Shown here piece after piece: positions 45,424-59,127 of a DNA stretch of 64,000 nucleotides (positions are counted from its first letter, which is position 1; every line of letters starts with the position of its first letter). This stretch comes from Plantago major (Eukaryota; Streptophyta; Magnoliopsida; Lamiales; Plantaginaceae): the NCBI GenBank assembly GCA_026545765.1, contig CM048843.1, positions 21,945,646 to 22,009,645 of the forward strand, read 5' to 3'. The notes under the pieces were generated by a model that saw nothing but the letters and a program-made list of their open reading frames with translations, did no database searches and was not told where the DNA came from. Position numbers and translations under genes: made by a program.

Positions 45424-46712
45424 TGGACTCAATTAGACTATTTCTAGCCTTTGCAGCTCATAATGACTTTAAAGTTTATCAAATGGATGTTAAAAGTGCA
45501 TTCCTAAACGGTGAACTTGCTGAAGAAGTCTATGTTGAACAACCACCAGGCTTTGAGGTTTCCTCAGAAAGTAGAATGGTTTATAAGCTTCAGAAAGCTC
45601 TGTATGGACTGAAACAGGCACCGAGAGCATGGTATGATACTTTAGCCAAATACTTGCTGGAAAGTGGCTTCAAGAAAGGAGATGTTCATAAAACACTCTT
45701 TACTTTGAATCATGAAGGGAAACTACTTCTAGTCCAAGTATATGTTGATGACATTATATTTGGATCTAAAGACAAGCAACTTTGTGAAGACTTTGCTGAG
45801 CTCATGAAAAGTAAATTTGAGATGAGCATGATGGGAGAATTAAACTACTTCCTAGGATTGCAAGTCAAGCAACTTAATGATGAAATATTCATTAGTCAAA
45901 CAAAGTATGCAAATGACATGCTCAACAAGTTTAATCTAAAGCCTTCTGAAAAGAATGCTAAGATACCTATGAGCATTGGAACCAAAATGACCTATACTGA
46001 ATCTGACAAAAGTATTGAAGAACACAAGTATAGGAAATTGATTGGGTCTCTACTGTACCTCACTGGAAGTATATTTGATATTCAATATGCAGTAGGAGTG
46101 TGTGCTAGATTTCAGACAAATCCAATGCAATCACACTACAACATTGCTACGAAAATATTAAGGTATGTAAAGGGTACTGTAGAAGTTGGATTGTGGTATC
46201 CAAAAGACAGTGGATTGAGTTTAGTCGGCTATTCTGATGCTGACTATGCTGGATCATTGCTTGATAGAAAAAGCACCTCAGGAACTTGTCAATTTCTTGG
46301 TGCCAGATTAATATCATGGTTCAGCAAGAAACAAAACTCAATTGCCACATCTACCACAGAGGCTGAATATATTGCTGCTGGGTGTTGTGCTTCACAGATA
46401 CTATGGATACAACAACAACTCAGAGACTATGAGGTCAATGAAGAGAAAACTCCAATTTTCTGTGACAACACAAGTGCTATTGCTATAACTCAGAATCCTA
46501 AGTTTCATGCAAGAACAAAGCACATTGATGTTAGACACCACTTCATTAGAGACCATGTTGAAAAAGGCAATATAGAGATACTCAAGATTGGTACTGAAGA
46601 CCAACTTGCAGATATCTTTACAAAGCTTTTGCAAGAAAGCAGGTTCTTAAACTTGAGACATAGTCTTGGGTTAATGGAGTTACCAAAGGAACTGAAAAGT
46701 TCTAATCTCTGA
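45424..46712 (+). pseudogene. RT and RNase H portion of copy B (fossil)
   Basis: Shows the RT motifs [34 protein letters not shown] and [10 protein letters not shown], then an RNase H part with AEYIAAGCCASQILWIQQQL. It is an isolated part, without the rest of gag-pol in front. Confidence 0.85.
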
Positions 46713-47016
46713 GATGAGGATTCAGAAAGGAGAAAAATATCTGGATCAGGCATCTAGATATTCAAACAAAATAGAGAGGGGTATCTGAGACGGGAATTCA
46801 TATACTAAAATAAGCTAAGAATGTGAGTGAGACAGGAACTCAGTATGATTAAGAAGGGAAAAAGGAGAGATAAGATATCTGGAACGGGTATCCAGATATA
46901 GAGGGAAAAGAAACCTGGAACGAGTATCCAGAAAAGAGGTATCTGGAACGGGTATCCAGAAACCACAGGCAAAAGGGTAAAATGACTATTTGAAGATCTC
47001 TGAGACAGGTACTCAG
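46708..47016 (+). other. Array of short hairpins with constant loop after pol (copy B)
   Basis: Nine hairpins lie at 46708, 46738, 46782, 46828, 46875, 46915, 46942 and 47000, with one weak member among them. Seven-base loops are mostly ACGGGTA or ACRRGWA variants. Stems include TCTGAG/TTCAGA, TATCTGGA/TCTAGATA, ATATCTGGA/TCCAGATAT (nine perfect pairs), CTGGA/TCCAG and CTGAG/CTCAG. Paired changes keep the stems while the loop stays nearly fixed. I can place eight of them with confidence. Confidence 0.7.
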
Positions 47017-47464
47017 ATATATAGATCACTCAGTGAGGGGAAACACAAAAGAGAATAGTACAACTGTCTGGAGTCAACTACTCTCTTGAAATTTGTAATA
47101 TTTCTATCTTTCTGTAAAACTTAGACAGATACTGAGTATGAGATAGACTCAGATACAAAAGATGTTCTTATTCACACAGAAGAAATGTGATTCAGATAGC
47201 TAATCGCCAAAATTCATTAATTGGGCACAATTACAATTGCTAATTGTGATCATTGCTGAAGAAGCAATAGTGACTCTTGATGAAATGGGCGTTTGATCTT
47301 AACGGACGAGATTATTTCTCTGAGAATTAGTGGACTGTAAAAACTCAGACGTGGCCCACTAAGCATTTAATGTCAAACAAACTTTACCCACGCCTATCTG
47401 CAAGTACATAGATACTTACACACAAAATCAATTTGTATGTATATGTCTATTGATATTTTCGTTG

Positions 47465-47477
47465 CTATATATATAGG
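47465..47477 (+). promoter_or_regulatory. Putative internal TATA box (copy B)
   Basis: CTATATATATAGG, matching copy A in sequence and in distance to the first Met of the 3' region. Confidence 0.5.
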
Positions 47478-47656
47478 ATTTTAGCAAAAGAAATCACTTT
47501 CGCCTAATCCAACATTCATACTTGCACAAGAATAGCAAAAACTTTCCTTCAAACTTTTCTGCAAAACTCTGTTCCTCGATTAGTCTTCTGCAAAGAATCA
47601 CTAATCTCCCACCTTAATCTCTTTCAGACTTTCGAAAACTCTCACTATATAAAGAG

Positions 47657-50600
47657 ATGGCTCCAAAACGTGCTTCTACTCAGAAATCCCAATCTACTAC
47701 CTCTGGTACTGCTGAAAAGCAAGCACCAGAGTTGGTTATCATAAACAATCGTTTGGTAGGAGACTTCAATCCTAATCATTGGACTTCAAATCACAGGATG
47801 ATTTGGGGTGGTTCCATGATAAAGAAATACCTTACTGCTGCTATTGAAAATCAAGCCGATAGGAAGCTAATCCTTGATATGCTTGAAAAGGCACAAATCA
47901 AGGGTTTCCTGTCTGCTATTCCCAGTGGAGTTTCTTCACTAGATGTGTTGTAATTCTACAACAATTCCAGGATTATTTCCTGTGTATCTGAAGGCACTGA
48001 AATAGTGTCTATAAAGTCAAAAGTTCAAGGAAAGGACATCCTTTTGAACTTGACAAATTTCTATGAGTTGATTGGACTTCAAAATCTTGGAAATGATTTT
48101 GAAATAAACACCAAGGATGATGATCTCCTTGAAGGTGTGAAGCAACTATATAGTGGTGTGTGTGATCTTGAAAAACCATATACACCCACTGACTTCAAAC
48201 TTGCTGACATCAGAACCGCATATCCGCTGGTTCATCGATGTGTTGGCATGCATTCTTCACAGATGCTTTGATGGTCTACAAGTAGGTGCTGACCAGATAA
48301 GCTAAGAACGCTGGATGATGATGTTCTTGTTGAATCAACAAGACAAAAGGCTGGAAAACCCTTTCAACTGGGGAAAGTACGCCTTTATGAAATTTGTGAA
48401 GAAGATGCAAGGCTTTGAACCTAAAATCGTTAAGGGCCTTTCTGAGCCACAGTAAGCTATGGACTGAAGATTTGCTACTTACTGGAGTGCATTGGCATTG
48501 AGCTCAGAGAGACGGCGGACATTGCCAATAGTAACCTACTCTACAAATATGAGTATACAAACATGATGAAAAAGGTTACTGCATCTCAGAAAGGTTCCAA
48601 GAAACGAAAGACTGATGAGGTATCTGAGGGTTCCGTTGCAACCAAAAAGACCAGAACTTCACGAAAAAAGTCTGCTGGCAAATCAGAAGGCATACCCGTT
48701 GTGGATGTCGACTCTCAGATATCTGCCGCCACTGCTGATGAACTCATCGATGAAGATGAACTTATCAATGCTGTAAAAGATACAACTGATGATGAACTCA
48801 TCAATGTTGCCAAGGAGAGCCTTGCTGATGAACTCATTGGTAAAAATGAGAGTAAGGTGTACAAGCCCTATCCGCAGAAACCGCAGGATTATGGACCAAT
48901 CGGCCTAATGATGAGAGCTCGGCGATGATGATGAGTTAGTTATCTCTCAAGTCCCGTAAATCAAAGAGGGCTAAGGTTTCAAAAAGTAACAAGTGTAGAG
49001 GTATCTCAAGAAGAACCTACACCATGTGTCGAACAAGCACTGCTTTAAAGGTTGTCAAGAAGCAACCGTGTCCAAAGTCACCGGACAAAACACACCATCG
49101 TAAGCAAGTAACACTTAAGCATGTTGAAGATGCTCGATGAGTGGCAACTTAGTGTCGGAGGATACCGCCATTGCCTCAACACTTAAAAGTCTCTCAAGCA
49201 GATCCGGATAGGCCCCATACAAAGATCACCTTCTTCATCCAGATCAATTACCACACCAACCACAAATGCAATAGTGGATGTTGAAATGATACTGAGTTAC
49301 AACATGAGATACCAAAGATCTTTCCTGTCAAGAAAACTCAGAAAAGAACAGGTTCCCCAACTCAATAAGAGGGATCAAACTTAGACACCTGCTCAGAATG
49401 ATCAAACAGGGGAGGCAACTGAGTTAGTCACTCAGGAAAGGTCTAAAGTACCTGAAACTTCAAACAAAGAAGCTGAAATGGAACAACAAGACCAAGGCAT
49501 AGAAGGGTCACAAGTTCCAGAGACCAATCAGCCTGACACTGCTCAGGTAGCTGAATGGTTTAACTCTTCACTTGTGATATTTTTGTGTTTGTTAATCTTG
49601 TTATTTAATAAAATTTCTTTGTTACAGGCTGAATTAGAAACACAACATCAAGAGGAAGCTGCAAAGCTTGCCTCAAAATCTGAGAAGGAGGCTTCCATAG
49701 CCTCACCACTTAAGGAACATGAGCCTCACGCTGTGTAGAAGATAGTTCCTTAAGATATAACATCTCAGATATGTGCTTTATACACTTGACTAATACTATT
49801 AAGTGTTTGTTTCTAATAGGCTCCAACTGAGAAGAAAAATGATGAGGCTGAGAAGTCTAACTCGTCAGAGAATCAACCAGAGACTCACAAAGTCTCTGAG
49901 GAACAAGTATCTGAGTCTTCTATTGAGAAGGTATACATCTCAGATATCTATATTCTTCATAATAATACTCTGATCATTTTTCTAAATATTTAAAACTTTC
50001 TACTCATAGGTTCAAAAAGAAGTAGAAGTTGCTGGGGAATTGCCCGCTCAATCCCCACAACAAATGGAAATTAATAAGGTATCAAAGCCTTCATCACAAG
50101 AAAAATTTCCAGAGACTGCACAAGGCTCAGCAACAAGTATCTGAGCCTCCAATAGTGGAGGTAATTGACCTCTCAGATATCTGATTTTGTAAATTGAATT
50201 TTTCTTGATAAAATTTCCTAAGTGTTATATTTCTAATCTCAGGTCCAAGCAGAAAGAAAGATCACTGAGGATCAGACTTCCTAGTATCCTCATATCTGAG
50301 GCACCTAGAACGTCAGTAGTCAAGTCATCTAGGCCTATCACACAGGTAACTCAGATACCTTTCTACTCTAAAGCCCAGATATCCCTATTGATAAGAAAAA
50401 GGACCTGCTTCCTTTCTTCAAGGAACACACTTTGCCAAAGCACCTAAAATGCTTCAAGAGATGGCAAAAGCTTCGATGCTCCGATCTATCTGAGATCATA
50501 AAGGTGACTGATTACCACACAAGGAGAGCACGAGCCATTGACTTGGAAAACTATGTCCATGCCATGTTCCCCACTGAACAATATTCCTTTGGAACATTGA

Positions 50601-53140
50601 TGCATAAGGACTTTGTCAAGGAAGTGGCCAGAAAGCTGATTCAAGCTTTTAACCAAGCAGATGGTCAGACCAGAATGCAGATGGCATTCAAGCCTATCTT
50701 GCCCCAAACCCTACAATACATACCCTCTGAACAGAGGAAGTTAATGGGCGAATGGTCACTATTCCAGAAGTGATCAATCTGGTCTCTGAAGATGAAGAAG
50801 AGAAGGAGACTGATGAGAATGATTATGAAGAATCTCCTTCTGACCATCACAAGGATGAGGATGATAAGAAGGATGATGATGATGCCCCTGCACTAGGGAC
50901 AGGAGAGATTGCACAAGGAACTAATGCCTCAGTTGCTGAAAAGCACACTGAGAGGACATCACAACAATCCCCTCCTCCATCTCCTCAGAAATCTACCCAT
51001 CCATCTTCCCAACAAAAGGACACTACTGAACAAGTAGTTGAGCACTCTGAGGAAACAATCAGAAAATATTGGATGCACAAGCCAGAGTTGCTCAACTCAA
51101 ACAATTGTTGGAAGAAGAACAACAGCTAAATCTTCAACTGGATGAAAAGATAGCTGAATCCAGAGTCAAGCTAAATAAACTTGAAGATCAAACCATCAAG
51201 GAAATGCAAGCTTACTCTGAGATTAAAGAGCTACAGAAGTCAGAATTCCATTGCTAAGGAGCTAGATATCGAGTAAGTATCAAGACAAGCATAATGCTAA
51301 GGTCATCACCAAAAGATGTACCATCCTCCTCTCTGAAAGGAAAGAAACCCATCTCTGAGATGGTTGCTGGACTAGAAAACATTGATGAAAATGTCCAAGA
51401 GGATGAAGATCACTGGGCTGATGACTCAGATGATGAAGAAGAGAAGAAATTAGCAGAACACCGAAATGAGCACTTGAGCAGATCACTGGGCTGATGACTC
51501 ATTTGAAAAGGAAGCTGATTGCTCCTGAAATTTTCAACAAGCTGCCAAATGTCAACTCCAATGAATACTTGAGCAGATTTCAAGTACTGGCCAAATTGAA
51601 AAAGGAGTTATCTTCTCAAGATAAAGCCTCCATTACATCACCCCTCAAGAAATGAAGACATTCACCGAGCTCATCATCAGAGAACAACCACCGTCATTGC
51701 TCGAAGACCTAGACATGGTTAGGATAATGACCAAAATTTGGCTGCAAAGCCTTTGAAGAGGCGTGCTATGTCGCCGAAAAGGTGTCATACAAGGCCCATT
51801 GGCAGAGCTCACTGATAAGGAAAATGGACTTATCAAACAAAATTAGGCGCTCAAGGCTGAACTTTAGAAGTTGGTTACTGCCTACAATTACTTGCAAGGG
51901 AATTTTGAGTCTCTCTCAGAATCCTTTGTGGTACTTAGTCAGTCAACAATGACTAAGGGGGAAGGATTTGGACCTCAAGGTTAGGGGGAAGGAAAGAAGA
52001 AATCTAGAGTTGGTGCTGCTCAGAAAGGAAGAGGAAACAAGATAACTTCCCAGCCACCACTCAGAATATATGAGCCATCATCAAGTCAAGCTGCTTTGCA
52101 AATAGTAGCTACATCCTAACAGCCAACTAAAGAAACAACAATGGTAACAAAGGCCATGGCACAAAGACCTCCAAGGAGTACCAAGGCTCCAAGGAGAAGA
52201 CAAGTTATAGGGATTGAAGAATCTTCTGAAGAAGAAAAAGAAATCAAATCCCAGGGCAATGAAGAAGGCTGCAAATCACCTAACCAGAGAATTCTGGAAG
52301 ATGATAATGAAGATGAGGATGAAGATGAAGTTCCTCTTCACAGAAAAAGAAGAAAGGTTGATAGCCTATCTGAGCCCATAGCTGCAAAGCCTTTGGCAGC
52401 TATAACACCCTCTGGAGATACCAAGTCAATCCAGAGTGGTTCTTCAAGCAATCCCCCAAGGGAAAATTCAAGGCAAAGGAGGAATAGACTAAGAGCTGAA
52501 AGAAGAAAAAGTCAACTTCCACTCAAGATGATAGCTTAATCGAGTATGTGAAGAATGACAACAACTCCTCCGTTTCACAGTGCATTAATCAGAAGAATGG
52601 CTACTAGATTCTGGAACTTAAGCACTTACTGGTAAATTCAAAATTTCCAGAACCAATCCATAAACAACTCATGGCATGGAGAAAAGACAAGCCAATCTTG
52701 ATTAACACTAACCACATCAAAGCCTGGTTGGATTTTGAAGTAATGAAGAGAATAGAAGCCATGAAGAAGGACCTCTCTGATGAATGTCCTTATGAAAAGC
52801 CAGATGATGTGCACAAAATTTCCAACATCACTGGAACAGGCACAAGGCCAAGACTTGCCGCGGAACCCTCTAAGTCATTCTACATGACTGAAGAACAATA
52901 CAAGGGTGACATCAAATATCTGAGGATCATATATGACTATTTCAAGCTATCAGATTTCAGAATTGTGCATGCCTGGAAGTGGGGAAAGTATCTGTGGGTC
53001 AAACACTTTTCCAAGAAGAATCCTACCAAAACCTACAAGGAAGTCTGTGGATTTGCCAGAGACACATAGATGATTGTCAGAACTATTCTCTATGACTACT
53101 CTGATGATATCAAAAGGTTTGGTGATAGGAAATTTGCAGA
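47657..53140 (+). pseudogene. Extra 3' coding region of copy B (fossil)
   Basis: Same blocks as in copy A: MAPKRASTQKSQ start, INNRLVGDFNPNHWTSNHRM, DELIN repeats, acidic linker, coiled coil ARVAQLKQLLEEEQQLNLQL, and the conserved C-terminal WKWGKYLWVKHF and VCGFARDT. Broken at many places. The intron-like segments at about 49560-50420 correspond one by one to those of copy A. Confidence 0.65.
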
Positions 53141-53494
53141 TTGATCCATGGAACTGCTTTTGAAGACTTGAAGACTAGTTTATTAGGATGTTTACTTGGA
53201 GCTTGGTTACTCCTGTTGTCCTAATTTACTATGTATTTTGTATCTTGCTGACTGCGCTAAATTATGTTTTATTAAAGTTATCTGTGAACTTTCTCTGTAA
53301 CATATCTGATGAACCTACTCGTATATCAATTTATAAAAAGATAACTTGTCAGCAAAGATCACACCTTGTGATTTGGTTGATGTTTACTTTCTGCACTTAA
53401 TTGAAAAAAATTGAAAGATCTTATGAATTGATTAAGTGGTGGATTGTTTCCTCATCCAGATTTATAATAGTTCAGATAGTCATCGTTGACTGAT

Positions 53495-53510
53495 CAAAAA
53501 GGGGGAAGTT
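53495..53510 (+). other. Polypurine tract of copy B
   Basis: AAAAAGGGGGAAG sits just before the LTR start, as in copy A. Confidence 0.75.
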
Positions 53511-55075
53511 TGTTAGGAATATCTGTTTAGATTTTGATCAGCAACCTAATGACTTATCTTAGCTCGTAAAGGTGGTTAGTACTTTCGTTCACTTGAACCG
53601 TAAAGAGGAAAATCACTAAGTATGATAGTCTAGCAAATCTTGTATAGGATGTTAGGTCTCTGAATGTAATTTTTTGTTTCTCTGAAGAAGACCAAGAAGA
53701 AGGCATCCGGCAAAAGAGCTCAACATACTTGAAGATTTGAAGACTGCACAAGATTGCTGACAACTAAGGTCATCAGATACCTATGTCCAGATATCTTGAA
53801 GAAACAAGTGTTTTTCTATAAACAAGTGTTGCAAAAGATATTTGAGAATACAAGGTTTCTAAATGAGGAAAAGTGCCCACAGATATCTACACTCAGATAC
53901 CTTGGATAAAAAACTATGTTTCTGGGAAACAATGTTGTAATAAGTATCTGGAGATGTGAAGGTCTCTAAAAGGACGCAATGCTTCGTAGCATGCATAGTT
54001 CCGCTGCACTACAAGACAAAGTATAGTACAAGATATCAATGCGCGGACATAAATGTCTGAACAAAAACGGCAGTCTCTGAGAAGAAGACAAACGTACAAC
54101 AGTACTATACTCAGATATCAATAGTTTGAATTTCATTGAGCCTAACGGATACTATTCAAACGGCATGATTTTCAGTACTATACTTAGAATGCTTGAAAAA
54201 TACACAGAACTCACAACAAGAACACTGAACACTATCTTTCAAACTCTCAAGCATACTACTTACCTTCAAGCTTTACATACCAAAGCTCTTGATTCTAAGT
54301 AGCACAAAAGTTCTAAGTGTCCTGATCCTTAACAAGCATTGTTATCTGTGAAGGAGTTGAATTAAGATTTCATATCTGAGATTCATTCTCTTGAACACTT
54401 ATCATAGACTTGGGTCAGTAAAGAACAAGATACCATACATTGAAAAGTGTATTAATTATACTTGATTCATAGAGCTATCTGCATAATTGAATAATTTATT
54501 AAAGAATCTCACCTGACAAACTACCTTAACCAACACCTTAAACGGCGTGGAGTACAGGAAGTACTTAGTTTGGGAAACTAAGGAATAACTCCAAAGTTAC
54601 TGAGCATAGGAAGTACTTAGTTTGGGAAACTAAGGAATAGCTCAAAAGGTTTTTGAGTACAGAAAGTACTTGGCTGAGAAAGCCGGGGAATAACTCAGGG
54701 GGAACACTTCGTTGGAAACCTAGTGTATTTAGGAATCGAGAGAAGATATTTGTAAGGTTAACTCAATTATCTGTCTTAGTGGATTCTAGGTCTGAGAAAG
54801 GCCGAAGTGGATTAGTTGAAGGATTAGGCCACCTTCAGATACCACTATAAAGACTTGTGTTATTTACTTTCTGCAATTTATTACTTGCTTTATTTACTTT
54901 GCTAAGTATTTACACATATCTTGCTGAGCACGTGCACTTATCACAAAAATTCTTCCGCTCTATGAAAATAAGTATCAGATATCTGAGAAATTGTGTTTAT
55001 CGACAAAAGTTTGAAAAAGACTATTCACCCCCCCCCCCCCCCCAGTCTTTTACTTTGCCGTTATCTGGACCAACA
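53511..55075 (+). repeat. 3' LTR of SIRE-type copy B
   Basis: 1565 bp, from TGTTAGGAATATCTG to GGACCAACA, with the three two-stem modules (54549-54698) and a 17-base poly(C) tract near its end. CTAAG follows and would be the target duplication; no left partner survives. Confidence 0.9.
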
Positions 55076-58000
55076 CTAAGGATGTTTGGGTTAAATTGGA
55101 ATCCCTTTATCATGTAAAGTCTTCTGCAAGTAAGATGCACATGAAATAAAAACTCTTCTCATTCAAGATGAGAGCTGATAGATCAATCATTGATCAACTG
55201 GATGAATTCAACAAGCTGTGCATGGACATTGAATCTTTGGAAGTAAAGGTTGGAGACAATGACAAGGTAGTGATATTGTTGAGCTATCTACCCAAAAGCT
55301 ATGAACACTTCATTGATGCTATTGTTATTACCAAACCAGATGACCTTATAGCTGCAGATGTTGAAAAGGCATTAGGGAATAAGATGGATCAAAAGAATGT
55401 GGGCAACCAACCTGATCCTGCAGCTGAGAGCTTGTTTGTCAAGCAAGCATGGAACAAACATCAAGCTGGTAAAAGCAAGACGTCTGGCAGGCCAAAACAA
55501 CAACTGAAGGAGTCCAAGTTTGGTGGGAATAACAACACAAAGAAGAGGGCATGTTTCTACTGCAAGAAACCAGGTCACCTGATGAAGGATTGTTACTTGT
55601 TAAAGAAGAAGGAGAGAAGAGGAAAGGCACCTGAGCAAGGTGGAGCTAATACTCCAGATCTTGCAGAATCCTCAGATACCTTTGATAATGTTGAGGTACT
55701 CTCTATCACTGAGTCTAAGTGTGGATTAAATTGGATTCTAGATTCAGGGTGTTCATTCCATATATGTCCTATAAAAGAGTGGTTTGAGGATTTCAAGCAT
55801 GGAAACAGGGGTAATGTATTGTTGGGAGATGATTATGCTTATGGTATCAAAGGAACTGGTAACATAAGGCTGAAAATGCATGATGGTGTCATTAGGATTC
55901 TTACCAATGTTAGATACATACCTGCTTTGAAAAGGAACTTGATATCTCTAGGAACTCTTGATAAGATGGGATATAATTATGGGTCTGAGAATGGTGTTAT
56001 GCAAGTCATGAAGGGGAATACACCAGTTATCAAAGCAAACCTCATTAATGGTCTGTATATCATGCAAGGAGAAGTGGTGTCTGGTATGGCATCTATTGTT
56101 TCAAGTGTTTGTACAACTGTCAGTGCAACTGTTACTGCAACAATGGATAAGACACAACTGTGGCATGAGAGGTTAGCTCATATTAGTGAAAAGGGACTCA
56201 AGGAGTTGTTAAAGCAAGATGTTCTAGGTGGTGATAAAGTGTCTAAGCTGAGTTTCTGTGAGAATTGTGTTCTTGGTAAGGCTCACAAGACAAGTTATGA
56301 AACTGGAAAGCACAAAACTAAAGCACCATTGGATTATGTTCACTCCGATTTATGGGGACCTGCTAGGCCTGAGACATTGAATGGAGGGAAGTATTATATG
56401 TCTATCATTGATGATTACTCAAGGAAGGCATGGCTCATGGTGTTGAAATCTAAGGATGAAGCATTCTCTAAGTTTAGAGATTGGCTGATTGAGATTGGGA
56501 ATCAGACTGGGAGGAAGCTAAGGTATCTCAGATCCATAAATGGGCCGAATAGCTATCAGGAGAGTTCAATGATTTTTGCAGAAAAAAGGGGTATAATCAG
56601 GCACAAGACTATACCAGGAACCCCTCAACAAAATGGAGTTGTAGAGAGATACAATAGAACAATCTTGGAGAGGATAAGATGCATGCTTATCAGTTCTGGA
56701 CTCTCAAAGGGATTTTGGGGAGAAGTCGCAACAGCCAAATTGCTATTTGATAAATAGAAGTCCCACTTCTGCACTGAATTTCAAAACACCTGAGGAAGTA
56801 TGGTCTGGACATACTCCCAGATATGATCACTTGAAGGTGTTTGGGTTAGATGCAAGAGCACTGAAGTGTGTGTTTCTGGGATACCCAACTGGGGTAAAGG
56901 GCTACAAGCTTTGGAGTATTGATCAGAAGAAGTGCATTATGAGTAGGGATGTTACTTTCAATGAGAGAATTATGCCTCTCAAACCTCAGACTGAATTAGG
57001 GACAAATCCATTGGTTTCTCCTACAACTGTTACAACAGGTGAAGATGATAACAACAAGATTGAGGTGGAGCATGTTTATGATACACAGGTACTTGACACT
57101 TTTGTACATGAAACTGGGGAATCTTCAGGCACTGTTGGTGCAACTGTTGATCCAATTGTTGTTGCAACAGTCACAGACAGAACAAGGAGAACTGGCAGAC
57201 AAGCACCTAACTTGTATGGTTTTGGAAGAGTAAGGAAGTCCTACATGGTCTCTTATGCTCTAATCGTCGCAGAAGAGGTTAATTATGCAGAACCAAATAG
57301 CTACCATGAAGCAGTCACTTGTAAAGAGAAGTTATTATGGATGAAATCCATTAACGAAGAATTGGAATCTCTATACAAGAATAATACCGGGAGTATTGTC
57401 ACTGTACCAAGGAATACCAAGTTGGTAAGCTGCAAGTGGATCTTTAAGAGGAAAGATGAAGCAACTATTGGTGGGAAAGTGAGATACAAGGCAAGGCTTG
57501 TGGCTAAGGGTTTCACACAGAGGGAAGACTTGGACTACATAGAGATTTTTTCTCCTGTAGTCAAGCATACATCTATCAGGATACTATTGTCTATTATTAC
57601 TCAAGATGGTCTTTATCTACAGCAGATGGATGTGAAGACAACTTTCTTGCATGGGAATCTTGAGGAGAGGATATACATGAAAGTACAGAAGGGTCTACTC
57701 CAACCTTAGGAGTGTTTTGGAAAAGCTAGAGAGGAATTCAATTTAAGGTGGAGATTTGTGGAGATAGATTGAATTCAGAGTGAAGGAAGAAGTCTGAAGA
57801 AATAAGGAGTGTTACAACAATAATTAGAGAAACATCAGGTTTCCTATCTGAACTGGGAAAGGATTGAATCTTGTTTCACTAACTCAGGGTGATGTATGAG
57901 GCGTAGGAAATCTTATATATACAGCCTTTGGCATGTTCATTAGACACAACACAAGACAAGACAAGAGAATTGCTATTCCATAACGAAATCTTCTTATTCT

Positions 58001-58298
58001 TCTAGTTTGCGATTAAGCTCTATTTTCTCGATTATCTGTCAATCGACATTGTTAGGATTGGTTGTATCTTTGTCATTGCATTGGTCAATAAAAGAATCTC
58101 TAGTTTTCTCCCGTGGACGTAGGCATTCGCCGAACCACGTAAATCGTCGTGTTTTGATTGTGTTGGAGTTATTGTTTTGAGTTCTGTTTTATTGATTGTT
58201 AGTTTAACTATCATAGTAATTGTTGCTATAACAGTGATTGTGATTTAGCTATGATTTGAGTTGATTGATCATTATTGTTGGTGATCGAGTTCCAAGAA
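55076..58298 (+). mobile_element. TNT1-like Ty1/copia element (incomplete, broken)
   Basis: Order inside: gag (MRADRSIIDQLDEFNKLCMD), knuckle CFYCKKPGHLMKDC, protease WILDSGCSFHI, integrase (LWHERLAHISEKGLKELL, then TPQQNGVVERYNRT) and the first part of reverse transcriptase (WIFKRKDEA, LQQMDVKTTFLHGNLEERI). The latter part of RT and RNase H are not seen, and no first LTR is present because copy B's LTR abuts gag. A GGTGGAGATTTG purine-rich site and a likely 3' LTR follow. It has a few breaks. Domain order and motifs fit the TNT1-type copia lineage, distinct from the SIRE-type copies. Confidence 0.82.
57757..58298 (+). repeat. Putative 3' LTR of the TNT1-like element
   Basis: Starts TGTGGAGATAG after a purine-rich AGGTGGAGATT. 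It contains a TCTTATATATAC TATA-like box and a CCGTGGACGTAGGC block, which often lies near the R/U5 part of copia LTRs. The right boundary near GAACA is approximate. Confidence 0.5.
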
Positions 58299-59127
58299 CA
58301 TTACGCAACAGACGGAAATGGCGACGGATACGAATCGCTGCTTTTTAGTGACAGAGTCGTGATGGATTGAGCAATTTTCTCAATCCGTCGCCAATCCGTC
58401 CCGAATTAGGGACGGATAGACTAATCCGTCGCGAATTAGGATTGACAAAAAATGAAACTGAAAAAGAAAATTAAAAAAAATTAAAAATCCTATATAACGA
58501 CATATAGGATTATCCGTCGCAAACAGCGACGGATGTTCCTATACGTCGCTAAACTCGAATTAAAAAATCGGGCAGAGCCCTTCTTCCTTGCCATTTCTTT
58601 CTGCTTTCTTTTTCTTCTTCTCTTCGAACCCATTCCGGCCAAATTGTTTTTCGGCGAATACTTCACCATTCCGGCTAATCTTGGAGTCTTTTCGAAGCTC
58701 GTTGGACAAGGAACTCGGGTGGCCATTCAATTTCATACTTCTTCGACTATTTTTCCCGTAATCGAAGGTATTTTGGCTAAACCCTTACTTTTTAAAATTT
58801 GGGAATTTTGTTAATTTCGACTAGTTTGAGCAATTGTATGTTTATGGAAAGTATGTACTAGCTAGTTTAGCTTATATTACGTAGTGTGTTAAGTTTGAGA
58901 TGTGCCATTGATATATTTGTTGTGAAATTGGATTGTTAGGATGATTAAGATTTAGTTGTGTGCTTGGAAACAATTTGGTGATTTCATTATAATATAATTG
59001 GCTCGCATTTAATTACTACTATTTTCATCTACAATTTGTAATGTTAATAGTTAAATGGAAATTTAAAATTTATAAAATTAATTTTAATCGTAAAATACAT
59101 GTAATTCATAAAATTCTTAACGATTAT

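Larger units (their letters stand above)
45424..55075 (+). mobile_element. SIRE/Maximus-type copia element, copy B (incomplete, broken)
   Basis: Homology to copy A begins abruptly inside reverse transcriptase and continues through RNase H, the hairpin-bearing spacer, the 3' coding region and a complete LTR. No first LTR, gag, protease or integrase is present. The 3' coding region is broken in many places, the RT/RNase H portion far less so. Nucleotide similarity to copy A is high, so both belong to one family, and it also shares the LTR modules of copy C. Confidence 0.9.

Noticed and set aside
58533-58814. 93-codon frame with a hydrophobic N-terminal stretch
   Set aside because: It lies in the CACTA leader, and the matching leader of relic 1 does not preserve it as protein.
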